64,000 nt of DNA from Sutcliffiella horikoshii (GCF_002157855.1 NZ_CP020880.1:1054001-1118000), one strand, 5' to 3'; shown: positions 43,233-53,777, counted from the first letter of the stretch. Made by a program: numbers and translations. The notes: generated by a model from the sequence alone, not told the origin.

Positions 43233-43958
43233 GTGAAAATAAATCATAGCAGTCCTGTGCCACTATATCACCAAATCAAAGATATATTGGTAAAAAGGAT
43301 TGTGGATAAAGTGTGGGGACCTGGAGACTTGATTCCCACAGAACAGGAACTGATGAAAGAATTCGATGTGAGTAGAACAACTATTAGACAGGCGATTACA
43401 TCGATGGTCCATGATGGACTTTTGGAGAAAAAGCAAGGAAAAGGAACGACAGTCAAGTATCAGAAGTTAGTTGGATCCCTTGGTCGTCTCACAGGCTTTG
43501 CTGAAGAAGTGATGGAAAAAGGCTTGATGCCTCATTCCAAGTTATTAAGAACCGAATTCAGGGATGACCTTTTTATTGAAAAAGCTAAACTCAACTTAAA
43601 TGATGAGGATAAAATATTGGTAATTGACCGAATTCGCTTTGTGAACGATTTACCGATTGCGCTTGAACGTACGTGTTGGCCGGAGGAAATCGGTGAAATT
43701 TTATTAAAACATGATCTCAATAACGCTAAGTTTTATCAGATCCTAGAAGAAAACGGCGTTATGTTGAAAAAAGCAAACGAAAAAATATCAGCAGTCAATG
43801 CAACGCTTCATGACGCGGATCTTCTCGGTATAAGCGGTGGCCAAGCTTTACTGGAAATGACTCGTTTGAGCTATGGCATAAACGACAAGCCAATCGAATA
43901 TGCCAAAACGAAATACCGCTCCGACCAATATCAATACCAAGTAGAACTAACAAGATAA
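43233..43958 (+). CDS. GntR/HutC-family repressor 2, paralogue of the 36499 gene
   Basis: About 241 residues with the same winged-helix (LIPTEQELMKEFDVSRTTIRQAITSMVHDGLLEKKQGKGT) and UTRA layout as the other GntR. Recognition-helix residues SRTTIRQAI are identical, so both should bind the same operator. A degenerate operator-like AATGGTAGTGATGATA is at 43154-43169, before this gene. I choose GTG 43233 because GTG 43221 overlaps AAGGAG, although spacing to 43233 is 11 bases. It lies in line with the importer genes. Confidence 0.85.
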   Translation: MKINHSSPVPLYHQIKDILVKRIVDKVWGPGDLIPTEQELMKEFDVSRTTIRQAITSMVHDGLLEKKQGKGTTVKYQKLVGSLGRLTGFAEEVMEKGLMPHSKLLRTEFRDDLFIEKAKLNLNDEDKILVIDRIRFVNDLPIALERTCWPEEIGEILLKHDLNNAKFYQILEENGVMLKKANEKISAVNATLHDADLLGISGGQALLEMTRLSYGINDKPIEYAKTKYRSDQYQYQVELTR

Positions 43959-43960
43959 CC

Positions 43961-44004
43961 AAAAAACTGCCACAGCGCCCAAACCTAGCCTGTGGCAGTT
44001 TTTT
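43961..44004. terminator. Strong terminator closing the importer/GntR unit
   Basis: Perfect 15-bp stem AAAAAACTGCCACAG / CTGTGGCAGTTTTTT. Confidence 0.92.
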
Positions 44005-44027
44005 AATATGTAAAGTGTATAAGGACA

Positions 44028-44350
44028 GTTGATTTCCGTTCCAGGCGCTTCGCTTGCCTGCGGGCGGTCCGGAAGCCTCCTCGGGCATTCGCCCTGTGGG
44101 GTCTTCCCTGTCCCTTCCTCCCGCGGGCGTCTGCGCGCCTTCCACTCCAATCAACAAGAAATCCCATTCAATCAAAGATTTATAAAAAACGCTTGCATGG
44201 AGTCAACTGTAAAACATAATTCTAGCTGGTGATTGGAGCACGGGGCGAAGACTCCTGAGGGAGATAGCGGTAGGTTGAGACCCCGCAACGAAGTGAGGAG
44301 GCTCAAGCACCGCCCCTAGGAAAGCGAAGCCCAGTGCGGAAATCACCAGC
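44028..44350. repeat. Composite repeat D: two head-to-head palindromic arms around a spacer
   Basis: Minus-oriented arm 44028-44155; plus-oriented arm 44225-44350; 69-bp spacer. The plus arm ends in GCTGGTGATT / AATCACCAGC, while other copies end in GCTGTTGATT-like sequence: a paired change that keeps the stem. Confidence 0.85.
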
Positions 44351-44384
44351 GGTGTTCATACAACTTTCTATCATTTTCATACAA

Positions 44385-44447
44385 AAAGGTTGTAACCTTA
44401 ATACAAAACGTATTAAAATGTAGGTAAGAAAAATGTAAGCGTTACAA
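44385..44447 (+). promoter_or_regulatory. GntR operator, promoter and cre-like site before glpP
   Basis: AAAGGTTGTAACCTTA (44385-44400) is the same operator as in the sulfosugar island. TTGTAA (44390) and TAAAAT (44414) form a possible promoter with 18-bp spacing. TGTAAGCGTTACAA (44434-44447) is a cre-like palindrome one base shorter than consensus. Confidence 0.6.
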
Positions 44448-44483
44448 CTAAACTCGATTACCAGATGAATTGAGGTAAACTAT

Positions 44484-45041
44484 ATGACATTCCAAAACCA
44501 AACCATACTACCAGCAGTGAAAAACGGAAAAACACTCGAAAGGTTTTTACAAAGCAACTACGAATATGGTGTGATATTAGACAGTCAACTTTCACAAATA
44601 CCCAATTATATAAAAGCAGCAAATAAAGAGAAGAAAAAACTGTTCGTCCACGTGGACCTTATTCAAGGTATAAAAAATGACGAGCACGCAGCAGAATTCT
44701 TATGTCAAACCATAAAGCCGGCTGGGCTCGTCTCTACGAGGGCTGCAGTGATCGCAAAAGCCAAACAAAGAGGTATTTACGCTATACAGCGCCTCTTTTT
44801 ACTTGATTCCAATGCAGTGGAGAAAAGTTATCAGGTAATTGAAAAGGTTCAGCCCGACTTTATTGAAGTATTACCCGGGGTTGTCCCACATATGATTAGG
44901 GAAGTAAAAGAAAAAACAGGCATTCCTGTATTTGCAGGAGGCTTGATCCGGTCCGTGGAAGATGTCGATCGTGCGATTGAAGCAGGAGCGACAGCTGTTA
45001 CCACATCTAAACAGGATCTTTGGGAACATTATTCGAAATAA
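44484..45041 (+). CDS. glpP: Glycerol uptake operon antiterminator GlpP
   Basis: 185 residues, TIM-barrel-like RNA-binding protein. Landmarks: [38 protein letters not shown], and [18 protein letters not shown] with [12 protein letters not shown]. With bound glycerol 3-phosphate it prevents termination in leader RNAs of glycerol genes. It heads the glp cluster under a GntR-type operator. TGAGG precedes the ATG. The target leader visible here is before glpD. Confidence 0.93.
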   Translation: MTFQNQTILPAVKNGKTLERFLQSNYEYGVILDSQLSQIPNYIKAANKEKKKLFVHVDLIQGIKNDEHAAEFLCQTIKPAGLVSTRAAVIAKAKQRGIYAIQRLFLLDSNAVEKSYQVIEKVQPDFIEVLPGVVPHMIREVKEKTGIPVFAGGLIRSVEDVDRAIEAGATAVTTSKQDLWEHYSK

Positions 45042-46553
<1,512 letters not shown>

Positions 46554-46606
46554 GCGTTGCATATGATATACTAAAAACAAGTTAATATTTCGGTTGGAGA
46601 TTAGGA

Positions 46607-46665
46607 GAGACCACAGAACATGTTCAGAGCAAATGCTTTGTCTATGTTTTCTGTGGTCTCTTTTT
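46607..46665 (+). terminator. Conditional (GlpP-controlled) terminator in the glpD leader
   Basis: Stem GAGACCACAGAACAT / ATGTTTTCTGTGGTCTC with five T after it, 37 bp before the glpD start. It matches the position and type of the B. subtilis glpD leader terminator relieved by GlpP with glycerol 3-phosphate. Confidence 0.75.
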
Positions 46666-46701
46666 GTATATATACCTACTAAGAGGATGGAGGCAATTAA
46701 G

Positions 46702-48408
46702 ATGAATAAATTAAACTTTGCGAGCTTTAACAGAAGCCTTATTTTAGAAAAAATGACAGAAGAGACTTATGACGTATTAGTAATCGGTGGTGGTATTACA
46801 GGTAGTGGTATAGCCTTGGATGCTGCAACACGTGGATTAAAAACGGCTGTCGTTGAAATGCAGGACTTTGCTGCCGGTACATCCAGCCGCTCCACTAAGC
46901 TTGTACACGGAGGACTACGATACTTAAAACAACTAGAAGTAAAGATGGTGGCAGAAGTAGGGAAGGAACGTGCGGTCGTTTATGAAAATGGTCCACATGT
47001 TACGACACCTGAATGGATGTTGTTGCCGATTCAACAAGGAGGAACATTTGGGAAATTCTCGACGTCCTTAGGTTTAAGGGTGTATGACTTCCTGGCAAAT
47101 GTAAAAAGATCGGAACGCCGCAAAATGTTGAACGCACAAGAAACGCTAGCACGTGAGCCACTATTAAACAGCAAAGGGTTAAAAGGTGGAGGCGTTTATG
47201 TAGAATATCGTACAGATGACGCGCGCCTTACCATCGAAGTCATGAAGGAAGCGGTCAAGCGCGGGGCAGAAGCAGTCAACTATGCAAAAGTAGAAGAACT
47301 CTTGTATGAAGATGGAAAAGTAGTAGGAGCAAAAGTGGTCGATCAATTAACCAAAAAGACATATACGATCCGTGCTAAAAAAATCGTAAATGCTGCTGGT
47401 CCTTGGGTAGATACTCTACGTGAAATGGACGGCTCCAAAAAAGGAAAGCATTTGCAACATACAAAAGGAATTCACTTAGTTTTCGATCAGAAGAAATTCC
47501 CGTTGAAACAGGCGATCTATTTTGATACACAAGACAAAAGAATGATTTTTGCCATACCGCGAGATGGCAAAACATATGTTGGGACAACGGATACCGTATA
47601 TAAGGAAGACATGGTCCATCCACGTATGACTAAAGAGGATAAGACCTATGTACTTGAAGCGATTTCTTACATGTTTCCTTCCTTAAAGCTTAAGGAGTCT
47701 GATATTGAATCCAGTTGGACGGGGCTACGTCCGTTAATCCATGAAGAAGGAAAATCAGCCTCTGAGATTTCCAGAAAAGACGAGGTGTGGATCTCAGACT
47801 CTGGGTTGATTACCATCGCAGGAGGAAAACTGACAGGTTATCGTAAAATGGCAGAAATGGTTGTTGATTTAATTAATAAGCAGTTTGAAAAAGAAACCGG
47901 TAAAAATTATGGGAGATCCAAAACAAAGCATATGCCGATTTCAGGTGGAGATGTTGGAGGTTCTACTAACTTTCCTTCCTATATGAAAGAGAAAGTAAAC
48001 GAAGGAATGAAACTAGGGTTTACAGAAGAAGAAGCTACTAAGCTTTCCGCAATGTACGGGTCAAATGTGGATAAACTGTATGCCATTGCCAAAACAGATG
48101 CAGCTCAAGCCAAAAAAGCTGGGTTACCATTAGATGTGTATGTTAGGGTGTTGTATGCAATTAGAGAAGAAATGACGACAACTCCTTCAGATTTCTTCAT
48201 CCGCAGAACGGGAGCATTATTTTTCGACATCGCCTGGGTAGAGAACTGGAAAACAAAAGTTTTGGAACTAATGGGCAAGGAATTAGTTTGGAGCAGAGAG
48301 CAAAAAGAGCAACATCGAATCTTTTTAGAGCGTCATTTGCATGATGCAGTAAGAGCGGTGGACGAAGAGCAGGGTTTTGATCAAAAGGTTTCCAATAAAA
48401 TTAGTTAA
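46702..48408 (+). CDS. glpD: Aerobic glycerol-3-phosphate dehydrogenase
   Basis: A 568-residue FAD enzyme at the cytoplasmic membrane face. It oxidises glycerol 3-phosphate to dihydroxyacetone phosphate and feeds electrons to quinone. The FAD motif VLVIGGGITGSGIALDAATRG is near residues 22-42; later motifs are SSRSTKLVHGGLRYL and YVGTTDT. GGATGGAGG precedes ATG 46702; the earlier in-frame codons at 46594 would run through the terminator stem. It completes conversion of glycerol to glycolysis. Confidence 0.95.
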   Translation: MNKLNFASFNRSLILEKMTEETYDVLVIGGGITGSGIALDAATRGLKTAVVEMQDFAAGTSSRSTKLVHGGLRYLKQLEVKMVAEVGKERAVVYENGPHVTTPEWMLLPIQQGGTFGKFSTSLGLRVYDFLANVKRSERRKMLNAQETLAREPLLNSKGLKGGGVYVEYRTDDARLTIEVMKEAVKRGAEAVNYAKVEELLYEDGKVVGAKVVDQLTKKTYTIRAKKIVNAAGPWVDTLREMDGSKKGKHLQHTKGIHLVFDQKKFPLKQAIYFDTQDKRMIFAIPRDGKTYVGTTDTVYKEDMVHPRMTKEDKTYVLEAISYMFPSLKLKESDIESSWTGLRPLIHEEGKSASEISRKDEVWISDSGLITIAGGKLTGYRKMAEMVVDLINKQFEKETGKNYGRSKTKHMPISGGDVGGSTNFPSYMKEKVNEGMKLGFTEEEATKLSAMYGSNVDKLYAIAKTDAAQAKKAGLPLDVYVRVLYAIREEMTTTPSDFFIRRTGALFFDIAWVENWKTKVLELMGKELVWSREQKEQHRIFLERHLHDAVRAVDEEQGFDQKVSNKIS

Positions 48409-48420
48409 GTTTTTTTAAAC

Positions 48421-48452
48421 AAGGAATTGCATAAGGCAATTCCTTTTCTTTT
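48421..48452 (+). terminator. Terminator of glpD
   Basis: Stem AAGGAATTGC / GCAATTCCTT with T-rich tail. Confidence 0.8.
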
Positions 48453-48456
48453 TTAG

Positions 48457-48482
48457 TATAATAATGAGTGAAAACGTTCACG
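48457..48482 (+). promoter_or_regulatory. Promoter -10 and cre-like site before pgcA
   Basis: TATAAT (48457-48462) is followed by TGAAAACGTTCACG (48469-48482), which fits the cre consensus at 13 of 14 positions and lies at the start of transcription. Confidence 0.5.
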
Positions 48483-48585
48483 AACGCGTAATTTGTCATA
48501 ATTCGACGTATTATTTTTGCAGGAAGCATTAGTATGGAAGTAGAAGTCTTACTATATCCTGATAAACGCAAGGAGGAAAAGACAG

Positions 48586-50349
48586 ATGAAATGGATGGAG
48601 AAATTTGATCTTTGGGAGTCACACACCAAACTTGATGAAGAAATGGTGAAGCTGATACAAGAAATGAAGCACGATGACAAGGTGAAAGAAGAAAGCTTCT
48701 ATAAGGAATTGGAATTTGGTACAGGTGGAATGCGCGGGGAAATCGGCGCAGGTACAAACCGAATGAATATATATACTGTTCGAAAAGCGTCTGAAGGATT
48801 GGCACGATACATAGAATCCTTTGGTGAAGAAGCGAAAAAAGGAGGAGTGGCCATCGCATATGATTGCCGTCATAAATCTCCGGAGTTCGCAATGGAAGCA
48901 GCAAAAACGTTGGCAAGCCATGGCATCCAGACGTATGTATTTGAAAGCCTGCGTCCGACACCGGTACTATCTTTTGCTGTTCGTTACTTAGGAGCATTCT
49001 CCGGTATCGTTGTAACGGCTAGCCATAACCCACCGGAATATAACGGCTATAAAGTGTATGGTCCAGATGGAGGACAATTGCCGTTGTTTGAAGCGGATCA
49101 GGTTATCTCAAAAGTGAATGAAGTCGAAAATGAGCTTGAGATACAGGTTGCTTCAGAAGAAGAGCTGAAGAATAAAGGCCTGATTAAAATCATTGGCGAA
49201 GAATTGGACAGGGAGTACTTAAAGCAGCTTACTACTATTAGTGTACACCCTGAGTTAGGGGAAGAAATGGGTGAAGATGTGAAGGTTGTTTTCACTCCGT
49301 TACACGGAACAGCTAACCTGCCAGTTCGTGAGGGGCTTGCTGCACTTGGATATAAAAATGTGAAAGTGGTGGCAGAGCAAGAACAGCCAGATCCAAACTT
49401 CTCTACTGTATCCTCTCCAAACCCGGAGGAGCATGCAGCATTTGAATTGGCAATTCGTGATGGCAAGCAAATCGATGCCGATATTTTAATCGCAACAGAT
49501 CCGGATGCAGACCGTCTTGGAGTAGCAGTGAAAAATGCTGACGGTGAGTATGTCGTATTGACTGGTAATCAGACGGGTGCTCTTTTCCTACACTATATAT
49601 TGTCTGAAAAGAAGGCAACAGGTACGCTTCCTTCCAACGGTGTGATGTTAAAAACGATTGTAACATCAGAGTTTGGCCGTGTGATTGCCGACAGCTACGG
49701 TGTTGCAACAGTAGATACGTTAACTGGTTTCAAATTTATCGGAGAGAAAATCAAGCAGTATGAAGAGAGTGGAGAATATACTTTCTTATTCGGTTACGAA
49801 GAGAGCTATGGTTCCTTGATTGCTGATTTTGCTCGTGATAAAGATGCGGTTCAAGCATGCATCATGGCAGTGGAAATCTGCGCATTCTACAAGAGACTTG
49901 GCAAGACGATGTATGAAGGGTTAATGGAGTTGTATGAGGAATACGGCTACTACCTGGAAGGCATGAAGTCTTTGACGTTAAAAGGAAAAGAAGGAGCAGA
50001 ACAAATTGCAAACCTTCTGACAGCGTTCCGCAACACGCCGCCAGCGGAAGTGGCAGGATACGCGGTTACAGCAATCGAGGATTACTCCACGCAAGAAAGA
50101 TTGGTTGTGGAAACAAAGGCTGTAGAAAAAATGGAACTTCCAAAATCAAATGTGCTGAAGTATTTCCTTGAAGACGGCACATGGGTATGTGTAAGACCTT
50201 CCGGAACAGAGCCGAAGATTAAGTTCTACTTCGGAACGCAGTCTGAGAAAATGGAAGACAGTAAAGAGAAATTGGAAACTATCTCGACTTCGTTGATGGA
50301 GAAAGTGGATCAGTTTTTAAATAGCATGAATTCTGTAGGAAAAGCTTAA
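48586..50349 (+). CDS. pgcA: Phosphoglucomutase (alpha-D-phosphohexomutase)
   Basis: 587 residues. It interconverts glucose 1-phosphate and glucose 6-phosphate for UDP-glucose and wall synthesis. The active-site phosphoserine is in [15 protein letters not shown] near residue 147. The metal loop is DPDADRLG, substrate loop GYEESYG and phosphate-binding loop [20 protein letters not shown] precedes the ATG. The position after glpD is the same as in B. subtilis. Confidence 0.94.
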   Translation: MKWMEKFDLWESHTKLDEEMVKLIQEMKHDDKVKEESFYKELEFGTGGMRGEIGAGTNRMNIYTVRKASEGLARYIESFGEEAKKGGVAIAYDCRHKSPEFAMEAAKTLASHGIQTYVFESLRPTPVLSFAVRYLGAFSGIVVTASHNPPEYNGYKVYGPDGGQLPLFEADQVISKVNEVENELEIQVASEEELKNKGLIKIIGEELDREYLKQLTTISVHPELGEEMGEDVKVVFTPLHGTANLPVREGLAALGYKNVKVVAEQEQPDPNFSTVSSPNPEEHAAFELAIRDGKQIDADILIATDPDADRLGVAVKNADGEYVVLTGNQTGALFLHYILSEKKATGTLPSNGVMLKTIVTSEFGRVIADSYGVATVDTLTGFKFIGEKIKQYEESGEYTFLFGYEESYGSLIADFARDKDAVQACIMAVEICAFYKRLGKTMYEGLMELYEEYGYYLEGMKSLTLKGKEGAEQIANLLTAFRNTPPAEVAGYAVTAIEDYSTQERLVVETKAVEKMELPKSNVLKYFLEDGTWVCVRPSGTEPKIKFYFGTQSEKMEDSKEKLETISTSLMEKVDQFLNSMNSVGKA

Positions 50350-50364
50350 TTAGACAAACAAGAT

Positions 50365-50406
50365 TGCCGTTTCAAGCAGAGTATTTGTGCTTGAGGCGGT
50401 TTTTTG
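50365..50406 (+). terminator. Terminator of pgcA
   Basis: GCCGTTTCAAGCA / TGCTTGAGGCGGT stem followed by six T. Confidence 0.75.
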
Positions 50407-50415
50407 TTGTTCTGC

Positions 50416-50431
50416 TACGACCAAAGTCGTA
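50416..50431 (+). promoter_or_regulatory. Palindrome, candidate YhcZ operator before yhcY
   Basis: TACGACCAAAGTCGTA: perfect 6-bp arms with 4-bp spacer, about 100 bp before yhcY. A near copy is before yhdA at 52305-52320. Confidence 0.5.
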
Positions 50432-50533
50432 CAAAAACCCGGACTTTTTCCGAAGGCCAAAAGGGATTCCCGCTGTTACAATAGAAAGATATAGATGACA
50501 TGTAAGCTAGATGAATCAAGGGGGACATGCATA

Positions 50534-51673
50534 GTGGTCCAGGAAAATCAAAGAATTCAAGAACTGCGTGCGCTGAAAATTATTGCGGAATCGCTTAATC
50601 AAGCGAATGACTTACCGACAATGCTTGAGAGTGTGTTAAAAGAACTACTTCAAGTGACTAGCCTCCAAACAGGCTGGATTTACCTTATAGATGAAAAAGG
50701 AAACTATACATTGGCAGCGGAACATGAGCTTCCGGGTGCACTCAAAAACAACAATAAAAAACCGATGTGTGAAGGCGGGTGTTGGTGCCTTGATCGCTAT
50801 CAGGACGGCAGGCTCAAGCGTGCATCTAACATCATAGCCTGTAAAAGGTTAGAGGATGCAGTCAAATTTGAATGGGGCGAAACAAACAATATTACCCACC
50901 ATGCAACAGTCCCATTACGTGCAGGAGAAGAAAAGTTTGGTCTTCTGAATGTAGCGGCACCTTCTAAAACACATTTTTCAGATACGGAACTGGCGCTTTT
51001 AGAGTCTGTTGCCTATCAAATTGGAACTGCAATTAAGCGTATCAGGCTTTCTGAAAATGAGCAACATCTCTCCATTTTGGCGGAAAGAAACCGCTTGGCA
51101 AGGGATTTGCATGATTCGGTCAATCAACTTCTTTTTTCACTCATGCTTACGGCAAGAGGAACAAAAGAACTTACAAAAGACCAGCAAATCCTCGAAATGC
51201 TGACTTATATGCAGGAACTTTCACAAGAGGCATTAAGTGAAATGAGAGCGCTTATCTGGCAACTGAGACCTGAAGGGTTGGAAAATGGGGTCGTCAGTGC
51301 GTTGTTAAACTACGGAAAAGTTCTTGGACTCACCATCCATTCCGAAGTGAAAGGCGTGATTGACCTCCCAAACCACATGGAAGAATGCTTATGGCGCATC
51401 GGTCAGGAAGCATTGAATAATTGCAAAAAGCATGCAGGTGAAAAAAAGGCTTGTCTGCTAATAGAAGTGAAAAATCAAAAAGTCTCTATGGAGATCAAAG
51501 ATTCAGGATTAGGGTTTTCTTTTACACAAAGTAAAGAGATTCCTTCACTAGGTTTAAGAAGTATGAAGGAGAGAACGGAAGCTCAGGGTGGTACGTTCAC
51601 GTTGTTAAGTGAACTTGGAAAAGGTACGCTTGTGCGTGTGGAGATGCCAGTGACAAAGGGGGAGAAAAAATGA
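50534..51673 (+). CDS. yhcY: GAF-domain sensor histidine kinase YhcY
   Basis: 379 residues, soluble. The GAF domain (about 20-165) contains Cys79, Cys83, Cys85 and Cys103. The HisKA_3 helix has RLARDLHDSVNQLLF with the phospho-accepting His193. The ATPase domain has GQEALNNCKKHAG and DSGLGF. The type is that of NarL-family sensors. GTG 50534 is chosen (AAGGGGG 9 bases upstream). It overlaps yhcZ by ATGA, so both are made together. The cysteine group could hold a cofactor or sense redox state. Confidence 0.9.
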   Translation: MVQENQRIQELRALKIIAESLNQANDLPTMLESVLKELLQVTSLQTGWIYLIDEKGNYTLAAEHELPGALKNNNKKPMCEGGCWCLDRYQDGRLKRASNIIACKRLEDAVKFEWGETNNITHHATVPLRAGEEKFGLLNVAAPSKTHFSDTELALLESVAYQIGTAIKRIRLSENEQHLSILAERNRLARDLHDSVNQLLFSLMLTARGTKELTKDQQILEMLTYMQELSQEALSEMRALIWQLRPEGLENGVVSALLNYGKVLGLTIHSEVKGVIDLPNHMEECLWRIGQEALNNCKKHAGEKKACLLIEVKNQKVSMEIKDSGLGFSFTQSKEIPSLGLRSMKERTEAQGGTFTLLSELGKGTLVRVEMPVTKGEKK

Positions 51674-52302
51674 TTAGAATTGTAATTGCAGATGACCACC
51701 ATGTGGTAAGAAGAGGCCTGCTTTTTTTCTTAAAAACGCAGAAAGATATAGAAATTGTAGGGGAAGCGAAAAACGGGAAGGAAGCAGTGGAGCTTGCCGA
51801 AGCATTGAAACCAGATGTTATTCTAATGGATTTGGTTATGCCTGAGATGGATGGAATTGAAGCAACGAAACAGATCGTGGAAAGGAATATCCCGTCCAAG
51901 GTATTGATTTTGACCAGTTTCGCTGACCAGGATCATGTCATCCCTGCCATACGTGCCGGTGCAACTGGCTATCAACTGAAGGATGTGGAACCTGACCAAT
52001 TGATTGAATCAATACGTGCCGTTCACCGGGGAGAAAGTCAACTTCATCCTAAAGTAACGTCACATGTGATGTCCCATTTTACGAAAGGATTCGGAAGCAC
52101 AAACTTGCATGAAGAGTTGACTAAACGCGAGCTTGAAGTTTTAGCTGAGATAGCAAAAGGAAAGAGCAATAAAGAAATTGCCTCTTCTTTGTTTATCACC
52201 GAAAAGACTGTTAAAACCCATGTTTCGAATATTTTGGCTAAGCTTGAAGTAGCAGATCGGACTCAGGCAGCATTATATGCAGTAAAACATGGCATTGCTT
52301 GA
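51670..52302 (+). CDS. yhcZ: NarL/LuxR-type response regulator YhcZ
   Basis: 210 residues. The receiver domain (1-120) has phosphorylatable Asp in DVILMDLVMPEMDGIEA and Lys in GYQLKDV. The C-terminal LuxR helix-turn-helix (about 145-208) contains LTKRELEVLAEIAKGKSNKEIA and TEKTVKTHVSNILAKL. Partner of YhcY by overlap. Candidate binding palindromes are at 50416 and 52305. Confidence 0.93.
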   Translation: MIRIVIADDHHVVRRGLLFFLKTQKDIEIVGEAKNGKEAVELAEALKPDVILMDLVMPEMDGIEATKQIVERNIPSKVLILTSFADQDHVIPAIRAGATGYQLKDVEPDQLIESIRAVHRGESQLHPKVTSHVMSHFTKGFGSTNLHEELTKRELEVLAEIAKGKSNKEIASSLFITEKTVKTHVSNILAKLEVADRTQAALYAVKHGIA

Positions 52303-52303
52303 T

Positions 52304-52321
52304 CTACGACTTTAGTTGTAG
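52304..52321 (+). promoter_or_regulatory. Palindrome, candidate YhcZ operator before yhdA
   Basis: CTACGACTTTAGTTGTAG: 7-bp arms (one G-T type change) with a 4-bp spacer, 110 bp before yhdA. It shares TACGAC-N4-GTNGTA with the yhcY palindrome. Confidence 0.5.
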
Positions 52322-52424
52322 AAAAAATGAATCATTTTTCGTAGAGAAAGTTAGCTATTTCTTCCGATTTGCCAAAGAAGAATGTCGAATATACTAAAAG
52401 TATAAAGACAACTGAAGGGAGTAA

Positions 52425-52987
<563 letters not shown>

Positions 52988-53009
52988 TTGTTCTAGCATT
53001 TGTTAATAG

Positions 53010-53240
53010 GTCTTCATGGTCAGTATGGGTCAGTATGAAGACCTGTGTGGCAAGAAAATCGGGCGAGAGAAGTCTTCATGAGCGGTATGAAGACATGAGT
53101 GGCAAGAATATCGAGCGAGAGAAGTCTTCATGGTCGGTATGAAGACTTGAGTGGCAAGAATATCGAGCGAGAGAAGTCTTCATGGGCGGTATGAAGACCT
53201 GAGTGGCAAGAAAATCGGGCGAGAGAAGTCTTCATGGTCG
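53010..53240 (+). repeat. 52-bp tandem repeat array with internal palindromes
   Basis: Units begin at 53072, 53124, 53176 and 53228, exactly 52 bp apart. The first, at 53010, is 62 bp because GGTCAGTATG is duplicated. Each unit starts with GTCTTCATGNNCGGTATGAAGAC, a palindrome around a 7-base loop. Confidence 0.9.
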
Positions 53241-53324
53241 TCTCTTATCTTCTAGGGATACTTTCTTTCGTTACTTCGTCAGAAATCCGAACGTGCAAAG
53301 TCTAATTTGCCAAAATCAATAATA

Positions 53325-53366
53325 AAAACAGCAACCCAAGGCTCGTAACACCCGGGATTACTGTTT
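53325..53366 (-). terminator. Terminator of yhdB
   Basis: On the minus strand, AAACAGTAATCCC pairs with GGGTTGCTGTTT and is followed by T residues. Confidence 0.65.
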
Positions 53367-53380
53367 GTTTAAGAAATGAT

Positions 53381-53638
53381 TTACACCATATATCCGTGAC
53401 TGATTTCATCCAATTGATCTTCTGTGCTCCTTGTTACAGCGTGATCAATATATCGAAGCAATTGATAGAGGTTCTTCTCAATTTCCTTATAATCCTTAGA
53501 AAAGTTGTAGGAATGAAGGAAATGCTCGATATTTTTGGAGAGGAAATCATCTTTAGTCCGCACCATCAAAATAAGCAGGTTATCCCATTCAGAACGGTGC
53601 GTATAATATAAGGCGCGGTCATAATCAACTGTGTTCAT
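53381..53638 (-). CDS. yhdB: YhdB-like protein (85 aa)
   Basis: A small soluble helical protein starting MNTVDYDRALYYTHRSEWDNLLILMVRTKDD. The position next to yhdA matches B. subtilis yhdB. No function is known. GAGGA 6 bases before the ATG. It is transcribed opposite to yhdA, with a 52-bp repeat array between them. Confidence 0.75.
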   Translation of the reverse strand: MNTVDYDRALYYTHRSEWDNLLILMVRTKDDFLSKNIEHFLHSYNFSKDYKEIEKNLYQLLRYIDHAVTRSTEDQLDEISHGYMV

Positions 53639-53777
53639 CTGGAATCCTCGCCTCCTCTTGTTAAGGAGTGCTATTATTTTGTGTCAAAAAGTGATGTTTC
53701 CTCCGTTGAAAATGTTGGTCGTATCTCCATTCGAATACTTACACAAAATAAATGAAATGCGATTTTGAGGTGTATAA

